Shown: positions 34,154 through 45,627 of the stretch, piece by piece
Numbering within the stretch: position 1 is the first letter of the stretch
Layout: every line of letters starts with the position of its first letter
Assembly: GCF_014066305.1 (NCBI RefSeq)
Contig: NW_023501061.1
Location: 310,001-374,000, forward strand
DNA from: Letharia columbiana
Taxonomy: Eukaryota; Ascomycota; Lecanoromycetes; Lecanorales; Parmeliaceae
Direction: 5' to 3'
Length of the DNA: 64,000 bases
Translations under genes and position numbers: made by a program
Notes under the pieces: model-generated
The model's database searches: none
Told to the model about the DNA's origin: nothing
Seen by the model: the letters and a program-made list of their open reading frames with translations, nothing else

Positions 34154-36849
34154 CGTGGTGTTTGGCTGTCTGCTCTGAGAAACATAAGCAATATCAGAGC
34201 AGGGAAGACCCTGAGCACAATGAGAGCGAAGGCGGTCGCATCCTTAAAGTATCAATAATCAATCCCATGAGACATTATTTCCGCGCTAACGCAGAGCACC
34301 CCGTTCGGCCGCCTCGCGCTATCGACGTACTGCTACCTCGCCAGCAGATGGTCGAAATGGCTGGAGACTGGAGCCCATCTGTGCAAGTACTAGCATAAAG
34401 TACTGTCACTGAGGCCCCACAACCGTCACCTTGGGGCTGAGAGAGCGTCATTGAGCTTCCTAAATCGACCAGCTCCTTCTCCGAGCAATCGCGGCCCATG
34501 ACATAAAAATATACCCCATGGGTACACGTGCCAAGCATACTTTGCCCCCCCGCAAGCCCACCGCGAATGTCGAGAATACACAAGCACATGAAATTCAAGC
34601 TCAAGATTGGGTACGCACAATGCGCACTCGCCGGCCTGATAAACCTTCCGCTGTCGCCGTCGATTGAGATGAGTGAGTCTCATATAATGATACTTAAAGC
34701 AGCTCTGGGGTAGAGTTGCTCGGACGGCAGTTCGACCCGAGCGACACGGCCGATCGGTCCGGATTTAATGTGCAGATGCTGCGATATTCTCCGAGGATAA
34801 GGTACGGTGTTCTCTTATTGGACTGCGAAGGTAGTCTCTGTGACCGACAATTCCCGTCAGTCTCGATCGCTTCTATGGTAAAGAGAGTTGATCAACGAAC
34901 CGTGCTGGAGATGCGCCAATGATTCACTCGCAGTAGAGGGTTTGAATTTAGGAGAACGAGTTTTGTAAATTCTGCGCCACTTGATCTTCCCTTTCTGGGT
35001 ACGAATGACAGTTCCTAGATTTCATACCATTCATTAGGCTGTCGGAACTATGCTGGGTAAATGAACCGAAGCAAGCGAGTCTCGTAACCGTCGGTTCTAA
35101 CCAGTACTCAGAACTTCGGTCAAGGCGCCCAATGCAATGTTTTGGAAATAGTGGACTCAAGGCACAGACTGATCCAATCTAGAGCTGTTGACACACTCCG
35201 TCTTTCGCTTGTGCTTTTGGTTCAGCAACTCCTTGAACATAGCCTCCAGAAGAGATATCAAATATAGAGGCTAATAACGAGAGTTAACAGCGTTTAGTTG
35301 TACATATATATCTCCCCAGGATTTCTAAAGGAATTTCCGGTCCTATTACTCATTTAGATATCGTTTTCACACCCATAGCCTACCTAAGACCCGGCCTGGT
35401 GGCCCAACACAGTCAATCCATCTTGAAAAGGAAGTGCTTACCGACGCCCAACCTAAGTCTACTTTCAAACAACTGGACCCATCCATAAGCTTACTCATCC
35501 AGACCTCGGATCCGATTCCTATAGGATTTAGTGTACTTTGGAAATAAAGGTCTCGCATTTTTCTACATTGTCAGCCGCTATCGACAGCAGCTCATATTGC
35601 AACCTCTCCGATATCGAGAGTCAATTCATCTGAAACCCCCGGACCTGGATTTAGCTGGTAGGAGGATCTAGAAGAGACTATCATCGTCTCCGAATCCGAC
35701 CGTTTAAGCTCAGTCGCTACGTCGTGACTGAAATAAGAATACTGAGGCGAAAAACCGAAGTCATGATCGAGGTAGGGAATCAACCTCTTCTGATACTTTG
35801 ACATCGATTTGACAGTTAACCGTGAACAGGATAACTAGACAGATAAGACGCGGGCTGTTAGATATTGAGTTGAAAAGTAGATGCGGCGAGGAGATTCAAG
35901 TACCCTGATAACTACTCACCTTTGACCTTTCATGTCGACCGACAACTCATCTATGAGAGCCTCATCGATAGGAGTAGACCCGCCAAGTGAGAAAGTATCC
36001 TCTAACCCCTCACCAAGGTCTCCTTGGACGGCAAATATTGACCATGGACGAAGTGTATCATCCGCTAGATCGGCCAACGGAGGATGCAGAATCCTTGAGC
36101 AGATTTCTCAAGCAGAGGATTCGAATGGGTTATGGTCTGAGACAGGTTGATGTCCTTGGTGTCATGGGGAGAGACATCCAAATTTGCTGTGTGATGAAAC
36201 TTATGAAAGGTATTATGCTTCGCGCCAACGCGGGTCGGTGATGTTCCGAGACAGACTAAGGTTTGCGTCGCTTTTGAGATGGTTCTGCACTTTCCTATTC
36301 TAGTCGACGCCAAGTCGACTATCTGGAGATGCCTAGTACGGCACCACCGTGGCCAACAGCAAGGGTATGCACACAAGATATTCGGATGTAGGACTTCAAT
36401 CTTGGTTCTCGTTTTAGTAGTGACACGACCTGCACGCACGAGGCAGCAACGTGGAGTCCACTGCTGTCAAGCGCCTCGTTGCCTCCGAGTTTACAGTCTT
36501 GCTCGATAGGTCAGTAGAGTCTACGGTCAAGTGCCTCCCTTCCTCTCGGCTGATCTTGAGCTTGACCGATGTGATATCAATGAGGACGAGTTGTTCTGGA
36601 TGCTTCGTTCCTGCAGGACCCTAAGACCGCTTGAATACGAATAGAACCAATCACCTTGGTCCGAAGAGTATGGCCGTGCTGAAGATGAATTATGGCATCG
36701 AACCCAGAGCGGCAAGGAGTAGAGATTTTGATGGAGTGAAAAAGGCGCCAGATATGGCAACAGAAATTGTCGTTTTTAGGCCTAGGTTCACGGGCACTAT
36801 TCCAGTTCAAAATGTTATTTATGGCTATCTCTTACAAGCATCCCGTTAA
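34154..36849. other. Gene-poor region with short unassigned ORFs
   Basis: About 2.7 kb. Only short overlapping ORFs are seen. The longest (35932-36241 on plus, 36065-36439 on minus) match nothing I recognise and overlap each other. Base composition is ordinary until about 36845. It may contain old, degenerated transposon or gene remains; nothing was supported. Confidence 0.4.
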
Positions 36850-37604
36850 AAGCGCTTATTCTATACTCTCTATAGTTATAGAAACATTATATTATACTAA
36901 TTCCGCGATTTTGTTTTTATAAATCTTAAATATTCTATTCTTTATTAAATAGAAACTATTAAGTATATATAATTCTTAGAAGATAATTCTAAAATTTAAT
37001 AATATAAGTATTTCTTAATTTATAATTTAAAAGATATTATTATTTTAATTTTTAGATAATTCTTATTTAATCTAATAGCGAATCTAATAAATTACTATCT
37101 TTTTATTTATAATAACTTTAAAAAGTAAAAAACTTAAATATTACTTTAACTAGAAGACTTTAGTATTAATATTTATTTAAAAAAGATAGAAATTTATTTA
37201 CTTCTCTTTATAAAGAAATATAAAATTTATTTCTTTTATATAAATTTAAATTAAAGTTTAAAAATAAAATATTAGATATTAATAAAATATTAAATAATAG
37301 AAAGAAATTTCTATTTAAATTATTAATATATAGAAAAAGATTAGAAAGTATATACGCTTAAATAACGATTTCTATTTTTAAGAAAAAAAAAGTTAAAGAT
37401 AAGTAATAATAAGAGATAGATATTAATTTAAAGATAAAATAAAAAAAAGTAATTTTTTAATTAAATTCTTTTAGAGAGTAAGTAAATCTTATTAAAAGAA
37501 GTAGTTAAATTCTTTTAATAGCTAAGCTCTTTAAATAATAGAATAATAAATAATAAATAGTCTTTAATTATTTAAAATATTTATAAATATTTATATATAA
37601 GTAT

Positions 37605-37697
<93 letters not shown>

Positions 37698-38310
37698 TTT
37701 TAATTTAATCTAAGTATATTAAAAGATTTTATAATTAGTAAAAATTAATTATATATTATTAAATACTATATAAGATATTAAATCTCTTTTTATATTAGAA
37801 GTAACCTTTACGAGGACTCTACGACGTCTCTAGGGGTTCTATAAGATTCTATTTAGATTTAAATAGAGGGATATCTAACTATTAAGCGTAGACACTCTCG
37901 AAATCAAGCTTTTTTAGCTGAGTTACTAACATTTTATAAATTAAAAATAAGATTATCTTAATTTAAAAGAGATAATTATCTTTAATATAAATTAATTTTA
38001 AATATAATATTTAAGTAGTTAAGAAAACTCTATTAAAAATTTATATCTATTATTTATAATAGTTTATAATAATAATATAATAATTAATAGAGTTAATATT
38101 TAAGATTAGAAATTTTATAATTCTATTATAAAATAAAGCTTAACGATCTCGACGAATTATTATTAGAAAACTAATTACTTTTTTTCGATTTTATAATATA
38201 GTATTTAGAATAAAAATCTACTTATCTAATAAAACTTCTTTTATTATTTAGAGATTATGATAATCGTAGAATCGATTTTTTTTAATAAAAAAATTGACTT
38301 CGTCCGCCGT
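36850..38310. repeat. AT-rich block, probably RIP-mutated repeat DNA
   Basis: About 1.46 kb made almost wholly of A and T on both strands, with no coding text, in sharp contrast to its flanks. The extreme TpA richness is the expected product of repeat-induced point mutation on an old transposon copy. A less AT-rich island remains at about 37800-37930. The block ends about 160 nt before the UTP21 start codon. Confidence 0.75.
37608..37696 (+). repeat. TAA trinucleotide microsatellite, about 29 units
   Basis: An uninterrupted TAA/AAT array of roughly 89 bp within the AT-rich block. Confidence 0.95.
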
Positions 38311-38472
38311 AGAATGGGTTGCCGTATAGATAAAGTTTCCTCACCAAACTCAACGTGCATGAGATCGCTTAATATATATTTCGTTCTTTTCTTCCTTCTC
38401 CACCAGCAGGGCTGACAAACCATCCTTGTCGCTAGAATATCAATCATGCCCAATACAAAGTGAAATCGCAGC

Positions 38473-41400
38473 ATGTCCCGAGGTCTTGAGAATGGCCATG
38501 GTGAGGATAATGTTGCGAAGCGTCGAAAACTCTCAAATGGCACCACACACAGCGCCAATCGAGCCCCAAAGATCTTCGCTCCATTCAGGGCAAGGATTCC
38601 TTTCTAATCAACGAAAATCATGCAGCAATAGCTAATGCACCTCAAAAGACGATAGGCCTTGTCTCGCCGACTGCGGTTCCCTTTACTTCTCTCCCACTCG
38701 GCAAAACCACCTTCCAAGTCACTACCTCCGTTGGACGATGCCTACACACCTACGACCTTTTGAAGGGCTTGAATCTAATCTTTCTGACCAGACCTCAAAC
38801 GCCAAGTGATATCACGGCTACAGTCGCCTGGAAAGATCGTGTATTCGCCGCCTGGGGTGGAGAAGCAGCAAGTAGCGATGTTGGAGTATGGGTATTCAAA
38901 CGGGGAAAGAAGGTTGGAGAATTGGAGAGACCACTGGGGCTTTCTGAGTCCATCAATCGGCTTATAATCTTCGGTTCTTGGATAGTGGGATCCTGCTCGA
39001 CGCGAATCGAAGTATGGAAGTCTGCGACCTATGAGCACTACACAACGCTCACTCCTACAATATCAAGAAAGGCCGGTCAAGGAGGCATACTTTCTGGAGG
39101 AATATGCAACATGCCAACTTATTTGAATAAGGTCTTTGTAGGCAAGCTAGATGGAAGCCTTGACATTTGGAATCTGAGCACTGGCAAGCTCATCTATACG
39201 GCACTTCCACCGAGTATTTCGTCTGGAGCAGTCACTGCCCTGGAGCCTACCCCAGCGCTCTCTCTCCTAGCAATCGCCCGCGCGGACGGATCTATCGTTC
39301 TCCATGACATCCGTGTTGATAAGGCAGTCTTGAGTCTCAATACCAAAGCATCCCATCCTTCTACGATTAGCTCAATATCATTTCGAACTGATGGACTCGG
39401 CGCGGGACAAGATGGTAGCAAATCCGGTATCATGGCTACGGCAGGCACAGGTAGTGGAGATGTGACCTTCTGGGATCTCAATGATGGAGGACGTATCACT
39501 GGGGTTCTGCGAGGAGCCCACAATCCACCCTTTTCGGCTCATGGCCGCGATTTAATTGGGATCAACCGAGTTGAGTTTTTGCTTGGTCAAGACGTAATGC
39601 TCACAAGTGGACTGGACAACGCACTGAAATCCTGGATATTTGACGCTAACTCGTTATCACCAACACCTCGCATCTTGCATTCGCGCTGTGGTCATGCCGC
39701 GCCAGTCACACGGCTCACTTTTGTGCCATCGAACTCTGATGGTGCAGATACTGGAGGCAAATGGCTCATGAGCGCTGGAAGAGATCAAAGTCTCTGGGGA
39801 TGGAGTCTTAGAAGAGATGGGCAAAGCACTGAGCTCAGCCAGGGAAACGTTCGGAAGAAAGCAAAAAGACTTGGTCTTTTGGGCAAGAGTCTAGAGAATG
39901 AGAAATCTACAACTCTGGAAGATTTGAAAGCACCTGAGATCATAGCTATGGCTTGCTCATTGAACCGCGACGGAGGAATGGGTGCTTCTAGTGGTGGCGG
40001 TGCTGTATGGACGAATACAACCTCAAAGAAGGGTCCTGCTGATGCGTCAGAGAGTAATGCTACTGGTTGGGAAAGCGTTGTAACCGGTCATCGTGGGGAC
40101 AAGTATGCAAGGACTTGGTTTTGGGGCAGGAAAAAAGCAGGAAGATGGGCCTTCGAGACTGGTGATGGGACGGGGGTAACCAGCGTTGCTATCACTTCAT
40201 GTGGAACCTTCGCGCTCGTGGGCTCCGCTGGCGGAAGCGTATCTTCGTTCAACTTGCAGTCTGGTATCCAACGCCAGAAGTTCCCATCATCCCTGACTCC
40301 AGGACAAGCGAGAAGGCTAAAGATGAGCCATGGTGCCGTTGGCTTGGATGAAAAGCGAAAGTATGCATTGGGCGAGGGGAGACATAAGAGAGCTGTGACT
40401 GGCCTCATGGTCGACGGCCTCAACAAGACACTTATCAGCTGTGGCTTGGACGGAAAGATCAAGTTTTGGGACTTTCAGACAGGTTTGCTGCAGGACGAGA
40501 TTGACTGGTTCCCCATGACGTGTATCATAGCATCTCAATACCACAGGCCAAGCGATCTCGTGGCCTTAAGCTGCGACGACTTATCCATCCGAGTGGTTGA
40601 TACAGAGACTAAGAAGCTTGTCAGAGAACTTTGGGGCTGTCTAGGGCAAATCAGCGACTTCTGCTTCTCAAACGATGGTCGATGGATAATCGCGGCCTCG
40701 ATGGATTCAGTCATTCGGGTATGGGATTTACCTACCGGTCATCTCATCAACGCGGTCCGAGTTGAAAGCACGTGTACAGCATTGGCGTTTTCGGACACTG
40801 GGGAGTTCTTAGCTACTGCTCACGCGGATAGCGTCGGGATCAACATCTGGAATAACCGTACGCTCTTCACCCACGTCCCCACAAGACTACTCAAGGAAGA
40901 CGAAATCAGCCCAGCGATTACAGCTACCCAATCTGGGGAGAACGGTCAAGGATATATAGATGCTGCTTTTGATGAAGAGGCGGACGAAGAAGTGCAAGAA
41001 TTGGACGATAACGATCTAGCGCCTACCGACCAGCTCAGCCTTGACATGCTCACACTAAGTCTTGTTCCCAAAAGCCGCTGGCAAAATCTCCTCCATCTCG
41101 ACACCATTCGTCAACGCAACAAACCTAAGGAACCCCCGAAAGCCCCCGAAAAGGCCCCTTTCTTCCTTCCTTCCCTCGACAGCGCGAAGTTAGCTGAGCC
41201 ACGCAAAGCAGAAGAGCAAAACCAGAACACTCTTGCCGAGCGCTCTCGCATCACGAAGATGGACCGCGCTGCTACTGCAAGCCAATTTACCACTGCACTC
41301 CAAGCTACTAGGCAAAATAGCGACTACACCCCCTTCATCGCGCACCTCAAAACCCTTTCGCCATCAACCGCAGACATCGAGATCCGTTCTCTCAACCCAG

Positions 41401-41645
41401 AGGAGCTCGTGCCTTTCGTCTCGGCTCTCACGTACCAACTACGTAGCAAGCGAGACTACGAACTTGTGCAGGCATGGATGGCCGTCTTCCTACGCATACA
41501 TGGAGATGCTGTGCCTGGAAATGCAGGCCTAAGGCAAGCGCTGGTGGAGTGGAGAGAGTGGCAGGGGCAGGAGGGGAAGAGGCTGGGGGATTTGGTGGGA
41601 TTCTGTGGGGGTGTGGTGGGTTTTATGAGGAGTGGGAGAACTTGA
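38473..41645 (+). CDS. UTP21: Utp21 (WDR36), U3 snoRNP / SSU processome WD40 protein
   Basis: Two exons: 38473-38589 and 38649-41645, giving 1037 aa. Exon 1 encodes MSRGLENGHGEDNVAKRRKL and ends KIFAPFR; exon 2 starts TIGLVSPTAVPFTSLPLGKT, as in orthologs. The donor is GC (AGG|GCAAGG), a rare but known GC-AG class; no GT donor fits. Two WD40 propellers cover about residues 55-740, with WD repeats such as VGKLDGSLDIWNLSTGKLIY and SAGRDQSLWGWSL. The C-terminal Utp21 domain follows (PTDQLSLDMLTLSLVPKSRW and FTTALQATR). Known role: assembly of the small-subunit processome and 18S rRNA maturation in the nucleolus; essential in yeast. It starts about 160 nt from an AT-rich block. Confidence 0.94.
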
Positions 41646-42222
41646 TGATATCATTTGTTCAGTTGCATCTGTTGAGAAGTGTTTGAACCATCGGTCAAGT
41701 AAAAATGTAAGGCTGGATACCCTAGATACCACATAGAATTTGGGCCTTTTGCTACAACAAATAGCTTGAATGAACAGAGTAGGTCGCTTCTCTGTCCTTG
41801 ACGTCCATCGTTTCTCAGGGCTCCTTTTCAGACTCCGCTAAACGATTGTGGGAATCATCGCATTTTCCTTGCGTATCTATTGGGGCAATATCCACAATTG
41901 TCAAAGCGCGAATGGATCAGAACTATTGGGAAAGGTCCGAGCTTGAGATCAGCCACCAATTTGCTATGCAAAATATGTAGCTCATCGCTCTCCGTACCAG
42001 ACGCATACGGATTCTGCTTCCCGAAGCTTTCTATATCATGTTATCAGACCCGTAGGGATAAAGTGAACATGGGATCGTGAGGTAACAGTTTGCCTTTTTT
42101 ATGGGTATCAATTGGATAGTTGTTATATACAAACGATCTTGTTCAGCATAAGTCGTGATCTCATCTAGCCAACCATGTAATCTTCCTGTGCTAGCTATCA
42201 GATTTAAAATGGCAAGTACACC
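41646..42222. other. Convergent intergenic region between UTP21 and the Asteroid-like gene
   Basis: About 580 nt between convergent stops. Short plus-strand ORFs only; no repeat. Confidence 0.5.
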
Positions 42223-44065
42223 TCATGCGTCCTCGTCGCTGTGATTGACGACCTCCTCAGCATCTGCCTCCTTCTGCAACATCACAGCCAGCAGATCGAG
42301 GAGGTGATCGACACCACAACTTTTAATTTTTAGGGTCGACATTTGAGCAGCCAGTTCGAACCCTGAAGGTATCAGTTGAGCTATGGGCGGAAGCGTACTG
42401 AGGATCGATGCGAGTTCCTTCAGGGGTTCTGATGGACCAGTCTTTGTTGTAGATATGGTGTATACCAGTATCTGCTTGGCCATACGTAGAGTGTAAAGCA
42501 CAGCTTGTACCTGGGCTGACAGATGGATGTCCTCCAATGTCGAATTAGGTTTCGACAGGCCCGTCATGAGCCGTGTCATCATCTCCCTTGATGGAGGGGG
42601 CTTGCTGTTATCTAGATACCAGCGGTAGACGTCTGCTAGTGCATATACTCTCCAAATCACATGTTCGGGGTAGTCGGCGAATGTCTCGGCGAAGGCTTGG
42701 ACTTTGGCCAGGAGTTCGGTGGACTGGACGCGGAAGTCGTCGGGCGAGGGAATGCAGATCTGCTGAGCGATGATTCTGTCTCCTCTTCGGTGATACTCTG
42801 CTATGGTTGGTCGCGGCCGTTCCTGCGGCCTGTCGCGAAGGTGATTGGGAATTGAGTACGCGAAGGAGCGCTCTTTTGTGCAGACTAGCCATGCTGAGGA
42901 TCTCGAAGGGTCGTCAATGAGGCATGGCAAGTACATGTAGACGTTATCCTGACTTGTCGCTGTGAACTGTAGTACGAGCTCTGACACCCGAGGATCTAGA
43001 GGTGGTGCATGAGTGATGTAATTGGCCAAAGAGTCCGGAGAGAATGTCTGCGATTCAGTGATTGAAGTATTGGTGGCAAATTCCTCGAGGAACTCTTGGA
43101 ATGAAACATATCCAATATCTCGGTGCTCTTTTGCGCGGATCACCGCTTCCGGCAGAGTGAGTTTTCCTTTCGTTCTTGAAAATACATAGGCAAGTCGCTG
43201 TAAGTCGACGAGGCCTAGATGTTCGGCAATGTCTTTGGGACGGAAAATCGAAAGTCTGACGGTTTTGCAGGCAATTTGCTCACCATTCTCTTCTTCTCCT
43301 CCTGGACGGAGCTCAACCTGGTGGATTAATGAAAATGCACCGTGCGAGCCCAGATCATGAACGAACAGATCCGAATCGTTGGTGAGAATAATGCCGCCAT
43401 CCCGAGCCGCTTTGGCACAGTAAATATCTGCCTCGCCAGGTACAACAACAGATACAGCTGCATATTTACTGCAAGATACGGCATCAATGACAGCTGGGAC
43501 AAGAAAAGGAGGAGCTAACATGCCATGGAAAGTAGTTGGCGTTGGAGGTCCTGCTTCGAAGACGTGGCTTGGTGTCGCTGGGCCATGGTCGCAAGACCCT
43601 TGTACATTATTGGATCCATTGCTGTTCCTCACAATGTACTTCTTCAAAAGCTTGAGAGAATCGCTTAGTCGTTGAATGCGGATGTCCCTCTTGCGCGTTG
43701 GTAGGTAGCCGTCGAAATAGATCTTTTCACTGAGTAATGCGCAGTCAAATCAGCCAAGAGCTTGAGTCACGCATCGATAGTACCCACATCACCAATCCAT
43801 AGCTTTCCAATTGTTCGAGGAATGCCAATGCTCCTTTGCCAACCTCATCGTATGACGGCATCATCTCCATGGTGTCGAGAGAGACTGACCAGTGTATAAA
43901 GAGTCTGTTGAATATGCAGTAGGCAAAGGATGGTCCATCGACGATGATTTGGTTGGTTTGACGTGCGTCTTGAGCTTGGTGCCTTTCACAGTTTGGCGTT
44001 TGGCAGCCTACGACCGTCGAGATTGCATAAGGTTGAAAGTGCTTAATTAGACCTGGTATTCCCAT
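42223..44065 (-). CDS. Asteroid-like XPG/FEN1-family protein
   Basis: Two exons: 44065-43788 and 43729-42223, with a 58-nt intron 43787-43730 (GTGGGT..TCAG), giving 594 aa. The N-terminus MGIPGLIKHFQPYA and the block IIVDGPSFAYCIF are the XPG N-domain. Across the splice the text YGLVIEKIYFDGYLPTRKRD continues it. The XPG-I-like domain has VVVPGEADIYCAKAARDGG and IILTNDSDLFVHD, keeping the Glu and Asp residues seen in FEN1-type nucleases. A long helical C-terminus (about residues 300-594) is typical of Asteroid proteins. Nuclease activity is not established for most Asteroid proteins; I do not claim it here. Genes of this kind are frequent in fungi and poorly studied. Confidence 0.85.
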
Positions 44066-44407
44066 GTTGAAGGACGAAGTGATCTGTTGGACTGGCTCGT
44101 AGCCTTACGAAACAGCGAGGTTCATTGACCGTAGCCCTGTACTATATTAGGAAATATGATTTCCGAGGGCTAAGTTGCGCAGATAAAGATTTTCGGCGCG
44201 GATGTATTGGTTGAGAGGGCAAGACACGGCAGCGTTCAAGTCATTCACCACAATAAAACGTCATGTTCATTGTTTTGCAATATGGTTACCTCGCCAGCAG
44301 AATATAATCGAGACGACAGATCAAGGTAGCGGTGCTCGCGTTCACCTTTTTTCCAACATCGCAAGTATTGTACAGTTTTGAGGCAGGATCAGATGACTTG
44401 CTGGACC
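44066..44407. other. Intergenic region upstream of the Asteroid-like gene
   Basis: About 340 nt holding the Asteroid-like promoter and the 3' flank of the membrane-protein gene. No other feature seen. Confidence 0.5.
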
Positions 44408-45263
44408 CTACACGTTCTCATGGAACATACTCCTCCTCTCCGTCGGACTGTCGTCCTGTGGCCCGCCTCCACTCCCCTGTTTCGCATGACCTTTGCCCTC
44501 CTCATGTGGTCTCGGGCTCACACCCCTCAGCTCGCTTCTCTCCGCCTCATCTCCGAATGGATCCTCGTGCCCCATCTCCTCATCATATCTCTCATCCAGA
44601 CCCTTCTGACCTCCCCCAATATGTGGAACTCCAGCGCGACTGATACTGCGGCCTCTTTCTTCGCCATAATCTGGCAGTGCCTGACTCCCGCCTCCGTATC
44701 CTCCACCAGCATACGCTCCACTCGCCGGCGGTCGCAACCCCAGCTCCTGCTCTTCGTAGTAGCCACCAGCCCCATACCCATCCGCCTCAGCCCCTACCCT
44801 GGCATCCCAAGCCTCATCTGGATCCAGTCCCCTCCTCGCGCCAGGTCCAAGCGGCTGTTCATATGCTCCGCTTCTTGACCCTGAGCCTTGGATCTTTGAC
44901 TTCACCCAGGCAACAATGCCAGATGGCGCAGGATAGGCATCCGCATGTCGATTTCGCTTCCAAGGGATGTACGAGGACAATGGAGGAGGATCGCGTCCCG
45001 CACGCTGGGCCTTCAGGCGTGAATATCCGATCCATCCGAGCGCGGTGATGGGGATGAGGAGGATGAGGACGAGGATGAACCCTGCGTAGATGTTAGAGCC
45101 ATCATTCTTTCTTCAAGAAAAGAGACTGAGTTATGAAAAAGAGCTAAGGAGCATGATCAAAACATGTTTGCGATTCAAATCTTGGAGCTAGGTACTGGGA
45201 TCACGTGGATTCGCATCCGCGTGGAGTAATAAAGTAGATGTACGTACAGCCCCAGCCCGACAT
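44408..45263 (-). CDS. Single-pass membrane protein with Gly-rich tail, hypothetical
   Basis: Two exons: a 16-nt first exon (45263-45248, MSGWG plus one base) and 45081-44408, with a 166-nt intron 45247-45082 that has a CTAAC branch site. The product is 229 aa. After MSGWGW comes a hydrophobic helix (FILVLILLIPITALGWIGY, residues 7-25), then a basic LKAQRAGRDPPPLSSYIPWK stretch and a long Gly/Glu/Arg-rich disordered tail with acidic and PRPHEE-type motifs. This layout (short outside end, helix, RxQR..PPP..SSY) recurs in uncharacterised ascomycete proteins; no function is known to me. A model starting at the internal Met near 44980 would miss the helix. The gene is divergent from the lipid-kinase-like gene, sharing about 360 nt. 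Confidence 0.65.
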
Positions 45264-45627
45264 CTTCGCGACTTTGCGTTCGGGACGTCAATATTATGAG
45301 ATACGAAAGTACATAGTCAGTGACTGCTTTGGTGTGACCACAGGCAGCGAGTGACAACAATATTGTCTGTGGTTGATGGTTGAGAAGCAACTGAGACAGA
45401 CGTTGCGGAAGCTTGGCTGGCAATGCGGAGGAGACAGGGGTTCACCCGGCTAAAGTTGTACTCTAAGTGCACGTCGGCTGCAGGCCGAGCAGGTATCAAA
45501 ACTTCGACGCACCCACCATCATGCGGCTCCGCACCACACTCAGGTAACACAGCAACCATGGATCTTTCATTAGGTCCCCGCTTTTGTGGCTCTGCTCACT
45601 GTCGTTGCTACAACGTGGGAGACGACA
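45264..45627. other. Divergent promoter region of two genes
   Basis: About 364 nt between the start codons of the membrane protein (-) and the lipid-kinase-like gene (+). No ORF or repeat of note. Confidence 0.45.
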
